Positions 9,791-19,337 of a DNA stretch of 64,000 nucleotides are shown here, in pieces. A program made the translations under genes and the position numbers. Below the pieces are notes generated by a model that searched no databases, had not been told where the DNA came from, and saw only the letters and a program-made list of their open reading frames with translations. Each line of letters opens with the position of its first letter. The stretch's first letter is position 1. The DNA is from Chromobacterium haemolyticum (GTDB taxonomy: Bacteria > Pseudomonadota > Gammaproteobacteria > Burkholderiales > Chromobacteriaceae), in NCBI RefSeq assembly GCF_002081825.1, contig NZ_MUKU01000008.1, positions 1 to 64,000 on the forward strand, read 5' to 3'.

Positions 9791-10003
9791 ATGGATAAAC
9801 ATTCCATCCCCGCTGCCCCTCTCTCCAAACTAGAAACCGCGGACGCGCTGGCCAACGGCCTGGAAGCGCTGGATTTGCCGCGCCCGGATCTGGCGCAGCT
9901 TAAGGGCCTGTGTCTGGCGGCCGCCTGGATTGCCGACAAGTCCCATAATTATCTGGAGGCAATGTGGCAGGAGGAGACCCGTAGCGGGACCATGCGGTTC
10001 TGA
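9791..10003 (+). CDS. Small hypothetical protein (70 aa)
   Basis: I do not recognise this protein. It starts MDKHSIPAAPLSKLETAD and ends EETRSGTMRF. The middle part is probably alpha-helical, with no signal peptide, membrane segment or metal motif. Support for a real gene comes from its context: a plausible promoter about 120 bp upstream, codon composition like its neighbours, and a strong hairpin just after the stop. The ribosome site is weak. It seems to be a monocistronic unit between selO and a convergent acetyltransferase gene. Confidence 0.55.
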   Translation: MDKHSIPAAPLSKLETADALANGLEALDLPRPDLAQLKGLCLAAAWIADKSHNYLEAMWQEETRSGTMRF

Positions 10004-10021
10004 ACCGGCCGCTGAACGGAA

Positions 10022-10050
10022 AAGGCGCAAGGCTTGATGCCTTGCGCCTT
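10022..10050. terminator. Hairpin between convergent genes
   Basis: The 12-bp perfect stem AAGGCGCAAGGC/GCCTTGCGCCTT with a 5-nt loop lies between the small gene and the convergent acetyltransferase. It may terminate either direction; the flanking T/A runs are short. Confidence 0.6.
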
Positions 10051-10085
10051 GCAATTGGCCACTCTTGCAGACTGCTCAACAGCCT

Positions 10086-10595
10086 TCAAGCCAGCCGTAT
10101 CTCCATCACATCGTCGTCCATCACAAAGCCGTTGCCAATATCGAACACCGCCTGCTCCCGCAAGGTAAAACCACGCTGCTTATACACCGCGATGGCGCCG
10201 GCGTTGTGCTTGTTCACCGTCAAGACCAGGGTATGGCAGCCGCGCTGCCGCGCCGCCTGTTCCACTGCGTCCAGCATATAAGCGCCCAGGCCGCGGCCGC
10301 GCGTCTCCGCCAATAAATACAGCTGCTCCAGCTTCATCTCCCCCGGCGTCGCCGTCAGCGCGTAGCTGCAATAGCCCACCGCCCGGCCATCCAGCTTCAA
10401 TAGCCCAAACCAGCGATCCGGCGCGTCCAGATAGGCGGACAGCTTTTCCGGTACATAACGGCCGGCCAGCATGTATTCGATCTGCTCGCGGCTGATCATG
10501 CTGATGAAATGCTGGTGCCAAATCTCGTCGGCCAGCTTGGCCAAGGTGGGAAAATCGGCGGCGGTTAACGGTTCCAGGCAAATGTTTTGGCTCAT
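10086..10595 (-). CDS. GNAT family N-acetyltransferase
   Basis: This 169-residue protein is an acetyl-CoA-dependent N-acetyltransferase of unknown substrate. The GNAT core is visible: the central strand with LEQLYLL, the acetyl-CoA pyrophosphate loop in ETRGRGLGAYML (R/Q-x-x-G-x-G/A pattern), and the C-terminal VNKHNAGAIAVYKQRGF segment typical of motif B. I chose the ATG at 10593-10595 rather than the GTG at 10604, because the GGAG site is correctly spaced only for the ATG. It is convergent with the 70-residue gene. Confidence 0.85.
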   Translation of the reverse strand: MSQNICLEPLTAADFPTLAKLADEIWHQHFISMISREQIEYMLAGRYVPEKLSAYLDAPDRWFGLLKLDGRAVGYCSYALTATPGEMKLEQLYLLAETRGRGLGAYMLDAVEQAARQRGCHTLVLTVNKHNAGAIAVYKQRGFTLREQAVFDIGNGFVMDDDVMEIRLA

Positions 10596-10778
10596 GCGCG
10601 GCACTCTCCAGTTTTCATAGGGTCACTCACTGACAATGCGGACAAATGCCGGTATTCACAAGTCCAAGGCCCGCCAGTTTGGCGCGGCCGTTTCACCCAA
10701 CCCAACAAGACAGTTGGAATACAAACATCATAAAATGGCGGCCCTTGCCAGCCGCCCACCTTCCCGTAGCGAGACCCC

Positions 10779-11558
10779 ATGCACTTCATCTTCGATATCG
10801 ACGGCACCCTTTGCTTCAACGGCAGAACCATCAGCCCGGCCATCCAGGACGCGCTGGACAGCCTGCGCCGGCACGGCCACCAGCTCGGCTTCGCCTCCGC
10901 CCGTCCCTACCGCGACATCCTGCCCTTGCTGGACACCCGCTTTCACGACACGCTGATCATCGGCGCCAACGGCGCGATGAGCCATCAGCAAGGCCAGCTG
11001 CGCCGGCTGACCCCCATCCCGGACCCGGTGTTCGCCGACATCACCCAACTGGCGCAGCGCTTTGCCGCGTCCTACCTGGTGGACCTGTGCTGGGACTACC
11101 ACTACAGCGGCGACGCCAGCCATCCCTTCCTCAGCAAGGTGGACCCCGGCAAGCTGGCCAAGCGCGTCGGCGCCGAACACATCCGCCAGCCGGCCAAATT
11201 GCTGATCACCGCCTGCGCCGACGTCCCCGGCCTGCACCGGGAACTGGACGCCCACGCCGGTGTGGAACTGCACCACCACTCCGACGAACAGATCTTCGAC
11301 ATCACCGCCACCGGCGTTAGCAAGATGGCGGCGCTGCGCCAATGCGGCATCGCCGCCGAGGAACTGATCTGCTTCGGCAACGACAACAACGACGTCAGCA
11401 TGTTCCTGGAGGCTGGCCACTCGGTGCAGGTGGGCTCCCATCCGCGGCTAGCCGAGCTGGCCAGCGAGCGGCTGCCGCTGGGCCAGGACATCGAAGCGCG
11501 GCTGGTGGACACCATCTCGCGGCTGAGCCGCGAGCGCGCGCCGGCGCGGCGGGATTGA
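10779..11558 (+). CDS. Cof-type HAD-IIB family hydrolase
   Basis: This 259-residue protein is a haloacid-dehalogenase-superfamily phosphatase of the Cof (IIB cap) type, acting on sugar phosphates or similar small phosphoesters; its substrate cannot be told from sequence. Motif I is FDIDGTL at residues 4-10 with the nucleophile and acid-base Asp residues. Motif II lies in the GFASAR segment. Motif IV is FGNDNNDVSM near residue 207. The C2 cap occupies the middle. It is preceded by an AT-rich stretch, and repeat B1 follows. Confidence 0.88.
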   Translation: MHFIFDIDGTLCFNGRTISPAIQDALDSLRRHGHQLGFASARPYRDILPLLDTRFHDTLIIGANGAMSHQQGQLRRLTPIPDPVFADITQLAQRFAASYLVDLCWDYHYSGDASHPFLSKVDPGKLAKRVGAEHIRQPAKLLITACADVPGLHRELDAHAGVELHHHSDEQIFDITATGVSKMAALRQCGIAAEELICFGNDNNDVSMFLEAGHSVQVGSHPRLAELASERLPLGQDIEARLVDTISRLSRERAPARRD

Positions 11559-11591
11559 AAAAACGCGCTCCGCCGAGGATAAAGAAGGTAA

Positions 11592-11668
11592 GAGCCGCTC
11601 ACAAAACGCCTGACGTCGCGTTGTACCGACTTGCCTCAGGTGCTCTGCGCAATTTTGTGAGCGGCTCC
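11592..11668. repeat. Repeat family B, copy 1 (77-bp inverted-repeat element)
   Basis: Perfect 15-bp inverted repeats GAGCCGCTCACAAAA (11592-11606) and TTTTGTGAGCGGCTC (11654-11668) bound a 47-bp core containing CCTGACGTCGCGTTG. The size suggests a small palindromic mobile unit or a hairpin between two genes. A diverged relative may lie at 19341-19480. Confidence 0.65.
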
Positions 11669-11717
11669 AAATAGGTTCCCGCAGTCTCCCTGCCCGCCTC
11701 AACCCCGTGGAGCGCCC

Positions 11718-13064
11718 ATGGCCGCCACCTTGAAGCTGTCCGAACTGATCAGCTCGCTCAGCTACGCGCTGGACATCACCGAAGGCCAGCCCGAGGGCCA
11801 CTGCATCCGCAGCTGCTGGATAGGCATGCATATCGGCCAATACATCGATCTGCCGCCGCAGCGGCTATGGGATTTGTACTACGCCATCCTGCTCAAGGAC
11901 CTGGGCTGCAGCAGCAACGCGGCGCGCATTTGCGAGCTGTACCAAACCGACGACCGCAGCTTCAAACAAGACTTCAAGCAAGTGGGCGCCAGCCTGCCGC
12001 AAATGCTGGGCTTCGTATTCAAGAACACCGGCACCCACAGCGCGGGCTGGACGCGGCGCGCGGCCTCCGTGCTCAAAGTGCTGCGCCACGGCCGGGCGAT
12101 GGCGGACGAACTGATCAACACCCGCTGCCACCGCGGCGCCGACATCGCCCGCCAGCTGCGCTTCAATGAAAACGTGGCGCGCGGCATCCAATCGCTAGAC
12201 GAACACTGGGACGGCTCCGGCCGGCCGCTGGGCCTGCGCGGCGACGCCATTCCGCTGAACTCCCGCATCGCCCTGCTGGCCCAGGTGATAGACGTGTTCC
12301 ACATCACCCACGGCCGCCAGGCGGCGCTGGACCAAGCCTTGCGCCGCGCCGGCGGCTGGTTCGATCCGGAACTGGTGGCCGCCTTCCGTCGGGTGAGCGC
12401 CAGGCCGGACTTCTGGCGGCAGCTGGAAGCCGACGACATCGACCAGGCAGTGCTGCGACTGGAGCCGGCCCAATGCGCGGTGCCGCTCGACGAGGACTAT
12501 CTGGACGAGATCGCCGAGGGTTTTGGCCAGGTGGTGGATTCCAAAAGCCCGTTCACCGCCGGCCACAGCCAAAGAGTGGGCCATTACGCAGACCAGATCG
12601 CCGCGGAGCTGGAACTGGGCCAGGCGCGGCGGCGCTGGCTGAAACGCGGCGCGCTCCTGCACGACGTGGGCAAGCTGGGCGTCAGCAACACCATATTGGA
12701 CAAGCCCGGCAAGCTGGAGGCGGACGAATGGGAGGCGGTCAAACGCCACGCCGGCTACACCGAGGCCATCCTGGGCCGCATCGAACACTTCGCCGAACTG
12801 GCCTGGGTGGCCGGCGCCCACCACGAGCGCCCGGACGGCGGCGGCTACCCGCGTGGCCTGTCCGGAGACGCCATCGCGCTGGAAACCCGCATCATCACCG
12901 CCGCGGACATCTTCGACGCCATCAACGCGGAACGCCCCTACCACCCGGCCACCCCCGCGCCGCAAACCCTGGACATCATGCGCCAGCATCTGGGCAGCGC
13001 CATCGACCCCGCCTGCTTCGCCGCGCTGGAACAAGTGCTGCGCCAGGAAGGCGCCTTGTCTTAA
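11718..13064 (+). CDS. Tandem HD-GYP domain protein (c-di-GMP phosphodiesterase candidate)
   Basis: This 448-residue protein carries two HD-type domains. The C-terminal one (about 260-440) is a canonical HD-GYP domain: LLHDVGKLG near residue 314 and HHERPDGGGYPRGL near 368, the signature of c-di-GMP hydrolases with a metal-bound active site. The N-terminal half repeats the fold in degenerate form: LLKDLGC in place of LLHD(V/I)GK, and DEHWDGSGRPLGL in place of HHE..DGxGYP. That half is probably regulatory or structural. No receiver domain, membrane segment or PAS domain is seen. A bidirectional terminator follows. Its likely role is lowering c-di-GMP, which could balance synthesis elsewhere. 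Confidence 0.88.
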   Translation: MAATLKLSELISSLSYALDITEGQPEGHCIRSCWIGMHIGQYIDLPPQRLWDLYYAILLKDLGCSSNAARICELYQTDDRSFKQDFKQVGASLPQMLGFVFKNTGTHSAGWTRRAASVLKVLRHGRAMADELINTRCHRGADIARQLRFNENVARGIQSLDEHWDGSGRPLGLRGDAIPLNSRIALLAQVIDVFHITHGRQAALDQALRRAGGWFDPELVAAFRRVSARPDFWRQLEADDIDQAVLRLEPAQCAVPLDEDYLDEIAEGFGQVVDSKSPFTAGHSQRVGHYADQIAAELELGQARRRWLKRGALLHDVGKLGVSNTILDKPGKLEADEWEAVKRHAGYTEAILGRIEHFAELAWVAGAHHERPDGGGYPRGLSGDAIALETRIITAADIFDAINAERPYHPATPAPQTLDIMRQHLGSAIDPACFAALEQVLRQEGALS

Positions 13065-13071
13065 GCGCATG

Positions 13072-13103
13072 AAAAAACCGCCGGCGCGAAGCCGGCGGTT
13101 TTA
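13072..13103. terminator. Bidirectional intrinsic terminator
   Basis: The stem AAAACCGCCGGC (13074-13085) pairs with GCCGGCGGTTTT (13091-13102) around the loop GCGAA. A-runs and T-runs on either side let it serve both the HD-GYP gene and the convergent VOC gene. Confidence 0.9.
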
Positions 13104-13120
13104 GTGGCGATCAGCGGTTT

Positions 13121-13567
13121 TCACTCCAACTGCTCGTTCAGTTTGAGCTTGCCCACCAGCCAGGTGTGATCGTAGCTGACGATCTCGAACGGGTTGCCGA
13201 AAGGGTCGACGAAGGACAGCGAGCAGAAGAAGCGATGGTCGCGCACGGAATCCCGAGCTATGGTCTGGCCGTCGCGATTGGTGACGCGTTCGCCGGCCAG
13301 CTGGTCTATCCACTCCAGAAAATCCTGGCCGCTCACCACAAAGGCGATGTCGCCCTGATGGTTGGCCGCCCCGCTCTTGTCTTCGCTTACCGCCAGGCGC
13401 ACCGCCCCGTTGGCGTTGGCCAGCATTACCGCTCCGTGCGGGCCTTCGCGCATGTGCTTATAGCGCGGGTCCGGGGCCATGGCCAGCACGCGCTGATACC
13501 ATTTCAGGGCCTTGGGCACGTCAGTCACACGAATGTGGATGTGATCGATCTTGCCTAAAGTCAGCAT
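13121..13567 (-). CDS. VOC (glyoxalase/bleomycin-resistance) family protein
   Basis: This 148-residue protein has the paired beta-alpha-beta-beta-beta modules of the vicinal oxygen chelate superfamily. The first module opens with IDHIHIRVTDVPKALKWYQ, which places a metal-binding His on strand 1. The second contains FFCSLSFVDPFGNPFEIVSY, ending with the Glu ligand. Members are metal-dependent lyases, dioxygenases or resistance proteins, and the particular reaction here cannot be assigned. A GAGGAAG ribosome site precedes the ATG. Confidence 0.82.
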   Translation of the reverse strand: MLTLGKIDHIHIRVTDVPKALKWYQRVLAMAPDPRYKHMREGPHGAVMLANANGAVRLAVSEDKSGAANHQGDIAFVVSGQDFLEWIDQLAGERVTNRDGQTIARDSVRDHRFFCSLSFVDPFGNPFEIVSYDHTWLVGKLKLNEQLE

Positions 13568-13708
13568 GACTTCCTCATATTGTTTTTGATGCGATGGCCC
13601 TTGGGCGACGCGCCGTCCAGCTGGGCGGCGACGCTGTTCGCCCCTTGCCGCCGCCGGTATTTCTTTATAACAGCAAGCTGTCTATCCGCGCATTGTACTT
13701 GATTGCCA

Positions 13709-16540
13709 TCAGGCTTGCTCGCGCTGCAACAAGGGCTGCAAATAGCGCCCGGTATGGCTGACCGGATTGGCCGCCACTTGTTCCGGCGTGCCGGTGGCGA
13801 TGATCTGGCCGCCGCCGGCGCCGCCTTCCGGCCCTAGGTCGATTAGCCAGTCCGCGGTTTTGACCACGTCCAGATTGTGCTCGATCACCACCACGGTGTT
13901 GCCGCTTTCACGTAGGCGGTGCAGTACTTGCAACAGCAGATCGATGTCATGGAAATGCAGGCCGGTGGTGGGTTCGTCCAGAATGTACAAGGTGCGGCCG
14001 GTGTCGCGCTTGGACAACTCCAGCCCCAGCTTGACGCGCTGGGCCTCGCCGCCGGACAGGGTGGTGGCGCTTTGCCCCAGCCGGATGTAGCCCAGGCCCA
14101 CTTCCATCAGGGTGCGCAGCTTGCGCGCCACGGTGGGCACCACGCTGAAGAACTCCAGCGCCTGCTCCACCGTCATTTCCAGCACTTCGTGGATGTTCTT
14201 GCCCTTGTATTGCACTTCCAGGGTTTCGCGGTTGTAGCGCTTGCCGTGGCAAACGTCGCAGGGCACGTAGACATCGGGCAAGAAGTGCATTTCCACCTTG
14301 ATCATGCCGTCGCCCTGGCAGGCTTCGCAGCGGCCGCCTTTGACGTTGAAGGAGAAGCGGCCCGGGCCATAACCGCGCTCGCGCGACAGCGGCACGCCGG
14401 CGAACAGCTCGCGGATGGGGGTGAACAAGCCGGTGTAGGTGGCCGGGTTGGAGCGCGGGGTGCGGCCGATCGGGCTTTGGTCGACGTTGATCACCTTGTC
14501 CAGCTGCTTCAGGCCCTGGATGTCCTGGTAGGCGGCCGGCTCTTCGCTGGCGCCGTTGAGCTCGCTCGCGGTGATCTTGTACAGGGTGTCGTTGATCAGC
14601 GTGGATTTGCCGGAGCCGGACACGCCGGTAATGCACACCAACATGCCCAGCGGCAGTTCCAGGGTGACGTTCTTGAGGTTGTTGCCGCTGGCGCCGATCA
14701 GACGCAGCATGCGCTCCGGGTCCACCTCGCGGCGCTCTCCGCCCAGCGCGATGCGGCGGCGGCCGGACAAGTAGTCGCCGGTGATGGAATGGCCGCAAGC
14801 GGCCACTTCGGCCGGGGTGCCGGCGACCAGCACTTCGCCGCCGTGCTCGCCTGCGCCCGGCCCCATGTCCACCAGATAGTCCGCGGCGCGGATGGCGTCT
14901 TCGTCGTGCTCGACCACGATTACGCTATTGCCCAGATCGCGCAGCCGCATCAAGGTGGCCAGCAGGCGGTCGTTGTCGCGCTGATGCAGGCCGATGGACG
15001 GCTCGTCCAGCACGTACATCACGCCGGTGAGGCCGGAGCCGATCTGGCTGGCCAGACGAATGCGCTGCGCCTCCCCGCCGGACAGGGTGTCCGCGGAGCG
15101 GGACAGATTGAGGTAGTCCAAGCCCACATTATTGAGGAAGGACACCCGCTCGCTGATTTCCTTGACGATTTTTTCCGCCACCGCCTGCTTCTGACCGCTG
15201 AACGCCAGTTGGGCGAAGAAGAGCGCGGTGTCCTTCAGCGGCATCTGGTTGATCTCGTACAGGGTCTTGTCGCCGATGAAAACGTGGCGCGCTTCCAGAC
15301 GCAAGCGCGAGCCCTGGCAATGCGGGCAAGGCTGGTTGTTCTGGTACTTGGCCAGTTCTTCGCGCACCGCCGAGGAATCGGTTTCGCGGTAGCGCCGCTC
15401 CAGATTGGGGATGATGCCCTCAAACGGGTGCGCGCGGCTGAACTTGGTGCCCTTCTCCGACATATAGCTGAATTCGATGCTGTCGCGGCCGGAGCCGTGC
15501 AGCACCACATTGCGCACTTTTTCCGGCAGGTCTTCAAAGGCGAGCTCCGCCACGGAGAAGCCGTAATGCTCGCCCAGCGACATCAGCATCTGAAAATAGA
15601 ACTGGTTGCGCTTGTCCCAACCCTTGATCGCGCCGGCGGCCAGGCTCAATTCCGGATGCGCCACCACGCGGCGCGGATCGAAGAAAGTAATTTCACCCAG
15701 GCCGTCGCACTTGGGGCAGGCGCCCATCGGGTTGTTGAAGGAGAACAGCCGCGGCTCCAGTTCCGGCAGGCTGTAGGAACACACCGGGCAGGCGAACTTG
15801 GCGGAGAACCAATGCTCTTCGCCCTTATCCATTTCCACGGCGATGGCGCGGCCTTCGGCGTGGCGCAGCGCGGTTTCGAAACTTTCCGCCAGCCGCTGCT
15901 TCATGTCTTCGCGCACCTTCAGGCGGTCTATCACCACTTCGATGGTGTGCTTCTTGTTCTTGTCCAGCTTCGGCACGGCGTCGATTTCAAACACTTCGCC
16001 GTCCACGCGCACCCGCACAAAGCCCTGGGCGCGCAGGTCTTCAAACAGATCAAGATTCTCGCCCTTGCGGCCGACGATGACCGGGGCCAGGATCATCACC
16101 CGGCTTTCCTCCGGCAGCGCCAGCACATGGTCCACCATCTGACTGACGGTTTGCGAAGACAGCGGCACGCCGTGCTCCGGGCAGTGCGGCTCGCCCACCC
16201 GCGCGTACAGCAGGCGCAAGTAGTCGTGAATTTCGGTGACGGTACCGACGGTGGAGCGCGGATTGTGGCTGGTGGCCTTCTGTTCGATGGAGATCGCCGG
16301 AGACAGGCCTTCAATCAGGTCCACGTCCGGTTTTTCCATCAATTGCAGGAACTGGCGCGCATAGGCGGACAGGCTTTCCACGTAGCGGCGCTGACCTTCC
16401 GCGTACAGGGTGTCGAAGGCCAGCGAGGATTTGCCGGAGCCGGACAAACCGGTAATCACGATCAATTGGTGGCGGGGCAAATCCAGGTTGATGTTCTTCA
16501 GATTGTGCGTGCGTGCGCCGCGAATGCGAATGCTGTCCAT
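13709..16540 (-). CDS. uvrA: Excinuclease ABC subunit A
   Basis: UvrA is the damage-recognition ATPase of nucleotide excision repair; it dimerises, loads UvrB on damaged DNA and leaves. The 943-residue protein has two ABC ATPase modules: Walker [10 protein letters not shown] at 31-39 and GVSGSGKST near 638, each with an LSGGEAQR signature. Two zinc modules are visible, CPVCSYSL...CPKC and CEACQGDGM...CDVC. Length and motif order match E. coli UvrA. It is divergent from the MFS gene and ssb, a familiar arrangement. I could not find a convincing LexA box upstream. Confidence 0.98.
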   Translation of the reverse strand: MDSIRIRGARTHNLKNINLDLPRHQLIVITGLSGSGKSSLAFDTLYAEGQRRYVESLSAYARQFLQLMEKPDVDLIEGLSPAISIEQKATSHNPRSTVGTVTEIHDYLRLLYARVGEPHCPEHGVPLSSQTVSQMVDHVLALPEESRVMILAPVIVGRKGENLDLFEDLRAQGFVRVRVDGEVFEIDAVPKLDKNKKHTIEVVIDRLKVREDMKQRLAESFETALRHAEGRAIAVEMDKGEEHWFSAKFACPVCSYSLPELEPRLFSFNNPMGACPKCDGLGEITFFDPRRVVAHPELSLAAGAIKGWDKRNQFYFQMLMSLGEHYGFSVAELAFEDLPEKVRNVVLHGSGRDSIEFSYMSEKGTKFSRAHPFEGIIPNLERRYRETDSSAVREELAKYQNNQPCPHCQGSRLRLEARHVFIGDKTLYEINQMPLKDTALFFAQLAFSGQKQAVAEKIVKEISERVSFLNNVGLDYLNLSRSADTLSGGEAQRIRLASQIGSGLTGVMYVLDEPSIGLHQRDNDRLLATLMRLRDLGNSVIVVEHDEDAIRAADYLVDMGPGAGEHGGEVLVAGTPAEVAACGHSITGDYLSGRRRIALGGERREVDPERMLRLIGASGNNLKNVTLELPLGMLVCITGVSGSGKSTLINDTLYKITASELNGASEEPAAYQDIQGLKQLDKVINVDQSPIGRTPRSNPATYTGLFTPIRELFAGVPLSRERGYGPGRFSFNVKGGRCEACQGDGMIKVEMHFLPDVYVPCDVCHGKRYNRETLEVQYKGKNIHEVLEMTVEQALEFFSVVPTVARKLRTLMEVGLGYIRLGQSATTLSGGEAQRVKLGLELSKRDTGRTLYILDEPTTGLHFHDIDLLLQVLHRLRESGNTVVVIEHNLDVVKTADWLIDLGPEGGAGGGQIIATGTPEQVAANPVSHTGRYLQPLLQREQA

Positions 16541-16718
16541 ATTGGAGCGTAACTCACCGTCGGTCAGGGAACCTGTTAATATACCTGACTTGGCAAGTCT
16601 GACTCCACCAGATCTTTAACGCGCGGCGTCATCCGGAACGGCGCCGGACCGTTACTAGAACCATGGGGCGCGGCCCTCAGGCCGCAGCCCGCCAGCAACA
16701 CAAACGACGCACACAAGA

Positions 16719-18080
16719 ATGAACGCAACAGAACTCCGGGCCAGCCTTGGCCTCGCCGGCATCTACGCCCTGCGCATGCTGGGCATGTTCCTGATCCTGC
16801 CGGTATTCGCCCTGTACGCCCAAACCCTGGAAGGCGCGGACAACCACACGCTGATCGGCATCGCGCTGGGCAGTTACGGCCTGACCCAGGCCCTGCTGCA
16901 ACTGCCGCTGGGCATGCTGTCCGACAAGATAGGCCGCAAAAAGGTGATTTACGGCGGCTTGCTGCTGTTTGCGCTGGGCAGCTTCGTCGCCGCCGGCGCG
17001 CACGACATCGCCACCCTGACCGTGGGCCGAGTCATTCAGGGCGCCGGCGCCATTTCCGCCGCCATCACCGCGCTGCTGGCGGACCTGACCCGCGAGGAAA
17101 ACCGCACCAAGGCGATGGCGATGATAGGCATGTCCATCGGCACCACCTTCGCCGCCAGCCTGGTGCTGGGGCCTCTGCTGGCCAAGTACATCGGCGTCAA
17201 CGGCATTTTCGCGCTCACCGGCGCGCTGTCGCTGGCGGCGTTGATCGGCGTCTGGCTGATCATTCCGGACCCGGTCAGCTCGCGTTTTCACTCTGACACC
17301 GAAGCCAACGCCAAGCGGCTGCCCGCGGTCTTGAAAGACCCGCAACTGCTGCAACTGAATTACGGCATCTTCGCGCTGCACGCGGCGCAGATGGCGATGT
17401 TCGTCACCATTCCCTTCGCGCTGATCAAGACCGCCCATCTGGACAAGACCCAACACTGGCAGGTGTATCTGCCGGTAACGGTAATCGGCTTCCTGCTAAT
17501 GGTGCCGGCCATTATCTACGGTGAGAAAAAAGCCAGGCTCAAACAAGTGTTCGTCGGTGCCATCGCGCTGATGACCGCCGCCCAGATGGGCATGGCGATG
17601 GCGCTGGACAGCTTCTGGCAGATCGTGATCTGGCTGGGCTTGTATTTCATCGCCTTCAATATCCTGGAAGCCACGCTGCCCTCATTGATTTCCAAGATCG
17701 CTCCGGCCGATGCCAAGGGAACCGCGATTGGCGTGTATAATACCGCCCAATCCCTTGGCCTGTTCTTGGGCGCGGCGGCCGGCGGCTGGTTGTACACCCG
17801 CTTCGGTCCGGTCGGCGTGTTCGGCTTCACCAGCCTGCTGATGCTGACCTGGCTGCTGTGGTCGCTGGCCATGCGGCCTCCCAAGCCGGTGCGCTCGGTG
17901 ATGTTTCACATTGGCGAGGACTGGCGGGGCGACGCCGGCGACCTGTCCCGCCAATTGGCCGGCGTGGCCGGCGTGCATGAAGCCGTGGTCGTGTTGGAAG
18001 ACCGCGTGGCCTATCTGAAGGTATCGCAGCGGCAGTGGGACGAAGCGACGGTGCAGCGCCTGATCGGAGCCACCTTCTGA
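16719..18080 (+). CDS. MFS transporter, YajR-like with C-terminal ferredoxin-fold domain
   Basis: This inner-membrane major facilitator protein has 453 residues and about 12 hydrophobic segments. The loop 2-3 signature GMLSDKIGRKKVIYGG and the GRVIQGAGA motif in helix 4-5 are present and indicate a proton-driven exporter type. After the last helix comes a soluble tail of about 70 residues (from VMFHIGEDW to the end), comparable to the YAM domain of E. coli YajR. Substrate is unknown; drug efflux is possible. It lies between uvrA (divergent) and ssb, 46 bp upstream of the latter, and may be co-transcribed with it. Confidence 0.88.
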   Translation: MNATELRASLGLAGIYALRMLGMFLILPVFALYAQTLEGADNHTLIGIALGSYGLTQALLQLPLGMLSDKIGRKKVIYGGLLLFALGSFVAAGAHDIATLTVGRVIQGAGAISAAITALLADLTREENRTKAMAMIGMSIGTTFAASLVLGPLLAKYIGVNGIFALTGALSLAALIGVWLIIPDPVSSRFHSDTEANAKRLPAVLKDPQLLQLNYGIFALHAAQMAMFVTIPFALIKTAHLDKTQHWQVYLPVTVIGFLLMVPAIIYGEKKARLKQVFVGAIALMTAAQMGMAMALDSFWQIVIWLGLYFIAFNILEATLPSLISKIAPADAKGTAIGVYNTAQSLGLFLGAAAGGWLYTRFGPVGVFGFTSLLMLTWLLWSLAMRPPKPVRSVMFHIGEDWRGDAGDLSRQLAGVAGVHEAVVVLEDRVAYLKVSQRQWDEATVQRLIGATF

Positions 18081-18126
18081 ACTGCGGCGACAGGCCAAAT
18101 ATTTAGATTTTTATTCGGAGACATCG

Positions 18127-18600
18127 ATGAACAGCATCACCTTTGACGGCCGTCTGGCCGCCGACGCCGAACTGCGCTACACCCCCAGCGGTGAGCCGGT
18201 ACTGTCGTTCCGCGTAGCCAGCGACATCGGCTTTGGCGAGCGCAAGAGCACCAACTGGTTCAGCTGCCAGGTATGGGGCAAGCGCGGTGAATCGCTGAAG
18301 AACTACCTGGCCAAAGGCCAGCAAGTCACCGTTTACGGCCAACTGACCCTGCGCGAATGGCAGGACAAGGAGGGCAACAAGCGCTTGTCCCCGGACGTGC
18401 GCGTCAACGAATTGAGCCTGCAAGGCGGCCGCAACGAGATGGGCGGCTCCGGCGGCGGAATGAGCGGAGGCGGCATGGACGACGGCTACGGCTACAACGC
18501 CCCGGCCCCGCGCCAGGAGGCCCCGGCCGCGCCGCGCCGCCAAGAACCGCGCCCGGCGCCCAAGCAGCTGGACGATATGGACGACGACATTCCGTTCTGA
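18127..18600 (+). CDS. ssb: Single-stranded DNA-binding protein
   Basis: SSB coats single-stranded DNA during replication, recombination and repair and recruits partner proteins through its C-terminal tip. The 157-residue protein has an N-terminal OB fold (about 1-105: NSITFDGRLAADAELRYTP, TNWFSCQVWGKRGE), a Gly/Pro/Ala-rich linker, and the acidic tip DDMDDDIPF that docks partners. The N-terminus differs from the E. coli type (no GVNKVILVG), which is common in some betaproteobacteria. A CGGAG ribosome site precedes the ATG. A terminator with a long loop follows. Confidence 0.95.
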   Translation: MNSITFDGRLAADAELRYTPSGEPVLSFRVASDIGFGERKSTNWFSCQVWGKRGESLKNYLAKGQQVTVYGQLTLREWQDKEGNKRLSPDVRVNELSLQGGRNEMGGSGGGMSGGGMDDGYGYNAPAPRQEAPAAPRRQEPRPAPKQLDDMDDDIPF

Positions 18601-18626
18601 TCCTCCCGGATCGTCAACTGTCGCAC

Positions 18627-18682
18627 AAGACCGAAATGCACGGCGCCCTCAGCGGATGGCGTCGGACTTCGGTCTTTTTCTT
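18627..18682 (+). terminator. Terminator of ssb
   Basis: AAGACCGAA (18627-18635) pairs with TTCGGTCTT (18668-18676), and the second arm runs into a T-rich stretch. The long loop contains a further small hairpin. Confidence 0.65.
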
Positions 18683-18988
18683 TGCGCGTCGAATTCAATT
18701 CTCCGCCGCCCCCCGGCCACAGGCGTCAACCGGATGGGGTAGCAGCCCAAGCGCCTTTCTTGCCCGCGCGTCAGCGCCGCCTCCCATTTACCGCCCCGCG
18801 GCATAATCGCCCCGCCCGCCTTCCCAGCCAGCACAAGTTTGCTGCAACGCACCGTTTTGCCGTAGAGCTGCCATAGCCTTTAAACGCGCGCATTGAGCAA
18901 GATTAATGTTTTGTCGGCTCTCTAAAAATGTGCGTTTGCACAAATGAGACAAATCTCTCTTGCCGACATATGTCGAGTGAATTTTCCT

Positions 18989-19017
18989 GTGTCAATTTCA
19001 TGCCGTATTGATATAAT
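18989..19017 (+). promoter_or_regulatory. Strong candidate sigma-70 promoter in an orphan position
   Basis: GTGTCA (18989-18994), a 17-bp spacer and a perfect TATAAT (19012-19017). CGACATAT-like elements lie on both sides. The only reading frame just downstream has 32 codons, so this may drive a small gene, a small RNA or a remnant. Confidence 0.5.
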
Positions 19018-19077
19018 TTCCGCGTATTATCAAAACGACATATTCGGCCTGTCTTATACGACATGTGCAGGGCAACC

Positions 19078-19176
19078 ATGAAAAACGCCATAACACGCAC
19101 CTATCATCCCCGGCCACGCCAATCCACGGCGTCGCCGACAGATCCTCCCTTCCCCGCGCCCATCTGCCGCCAGTAA
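19078..19176 (+). CDS. Possible 32-residue peptide or gene remnant
   Basis: The reading frame starts ATGAAAAACGCC after GCAGGGCAACC, a weak ribosome site. It encodes a Pro/Arg-rich peptide beginning MKNAITRTYHPRPRQ and ending APICRQ. It sits about 60 bp after a good promoter and just before repeat A2. I do not recognise it. It may be the leftover 5' end of a gene interrupted by the repeat, or not translated at all. Confidence 0.25.
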   Translation: MKNAITRTYHPRPRQSTASPTDPPFPAPICRQ

Positions 19177-19192
19177 ACCAAGCCATGCACCA

Positions 19193-19337
19193 AGAACATT
19201 TTTACGATCTCGCGAGCTAAGGCGAGACAAGGCGAAAACCGCTGAGAAAGCGGAATGTACACAGGGTACATGAGCATTTCGAAGCGGCACTCACCTTGTC
19301 ACGTCTCACAACACGCAGCAGATCGTAAACAGGTTCT
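19193..19337 (+). repeat. Repeat family A, copy 2 (145 bp)
   Basis: Full-length copy in the same orientation as copy 1. The left end is AGAACATTTTTACGATCT (slightly changed) and the right end AGATCGTAAACAGGTTCT. The interior closely matches copy 1, with GAGACAAGGCGAAAACCGC and GGTACATGAGCATTTCGAAG. Flanks are CAA and TAA. Confidence 0.8.

Larger units (their letters stand above)
18683..19192. other. AT-rich intergenic region between ssb and repeat A2
   Basis: No conserved gene was found here. From 18880 the composition turns AT-rich, unlike the neighbourhood. It contains the 12-bp palindrome CGACATATGTCG (18963-18974) and two further CGACAT copies near 19036 and 19059. A good sigma-70 promoter and a 32-codon reading frame (19078-19176) follow, listed separately. 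Confidence 0.5.

Noticed and set aside
16541-16620. Possible LexA (SOS) box upstream of uvrA
   Set aside because: CTGTTAATATACCTGAC only half matches CTG-N10-CAG, and the second half-site is wrong, so I do not claim it.
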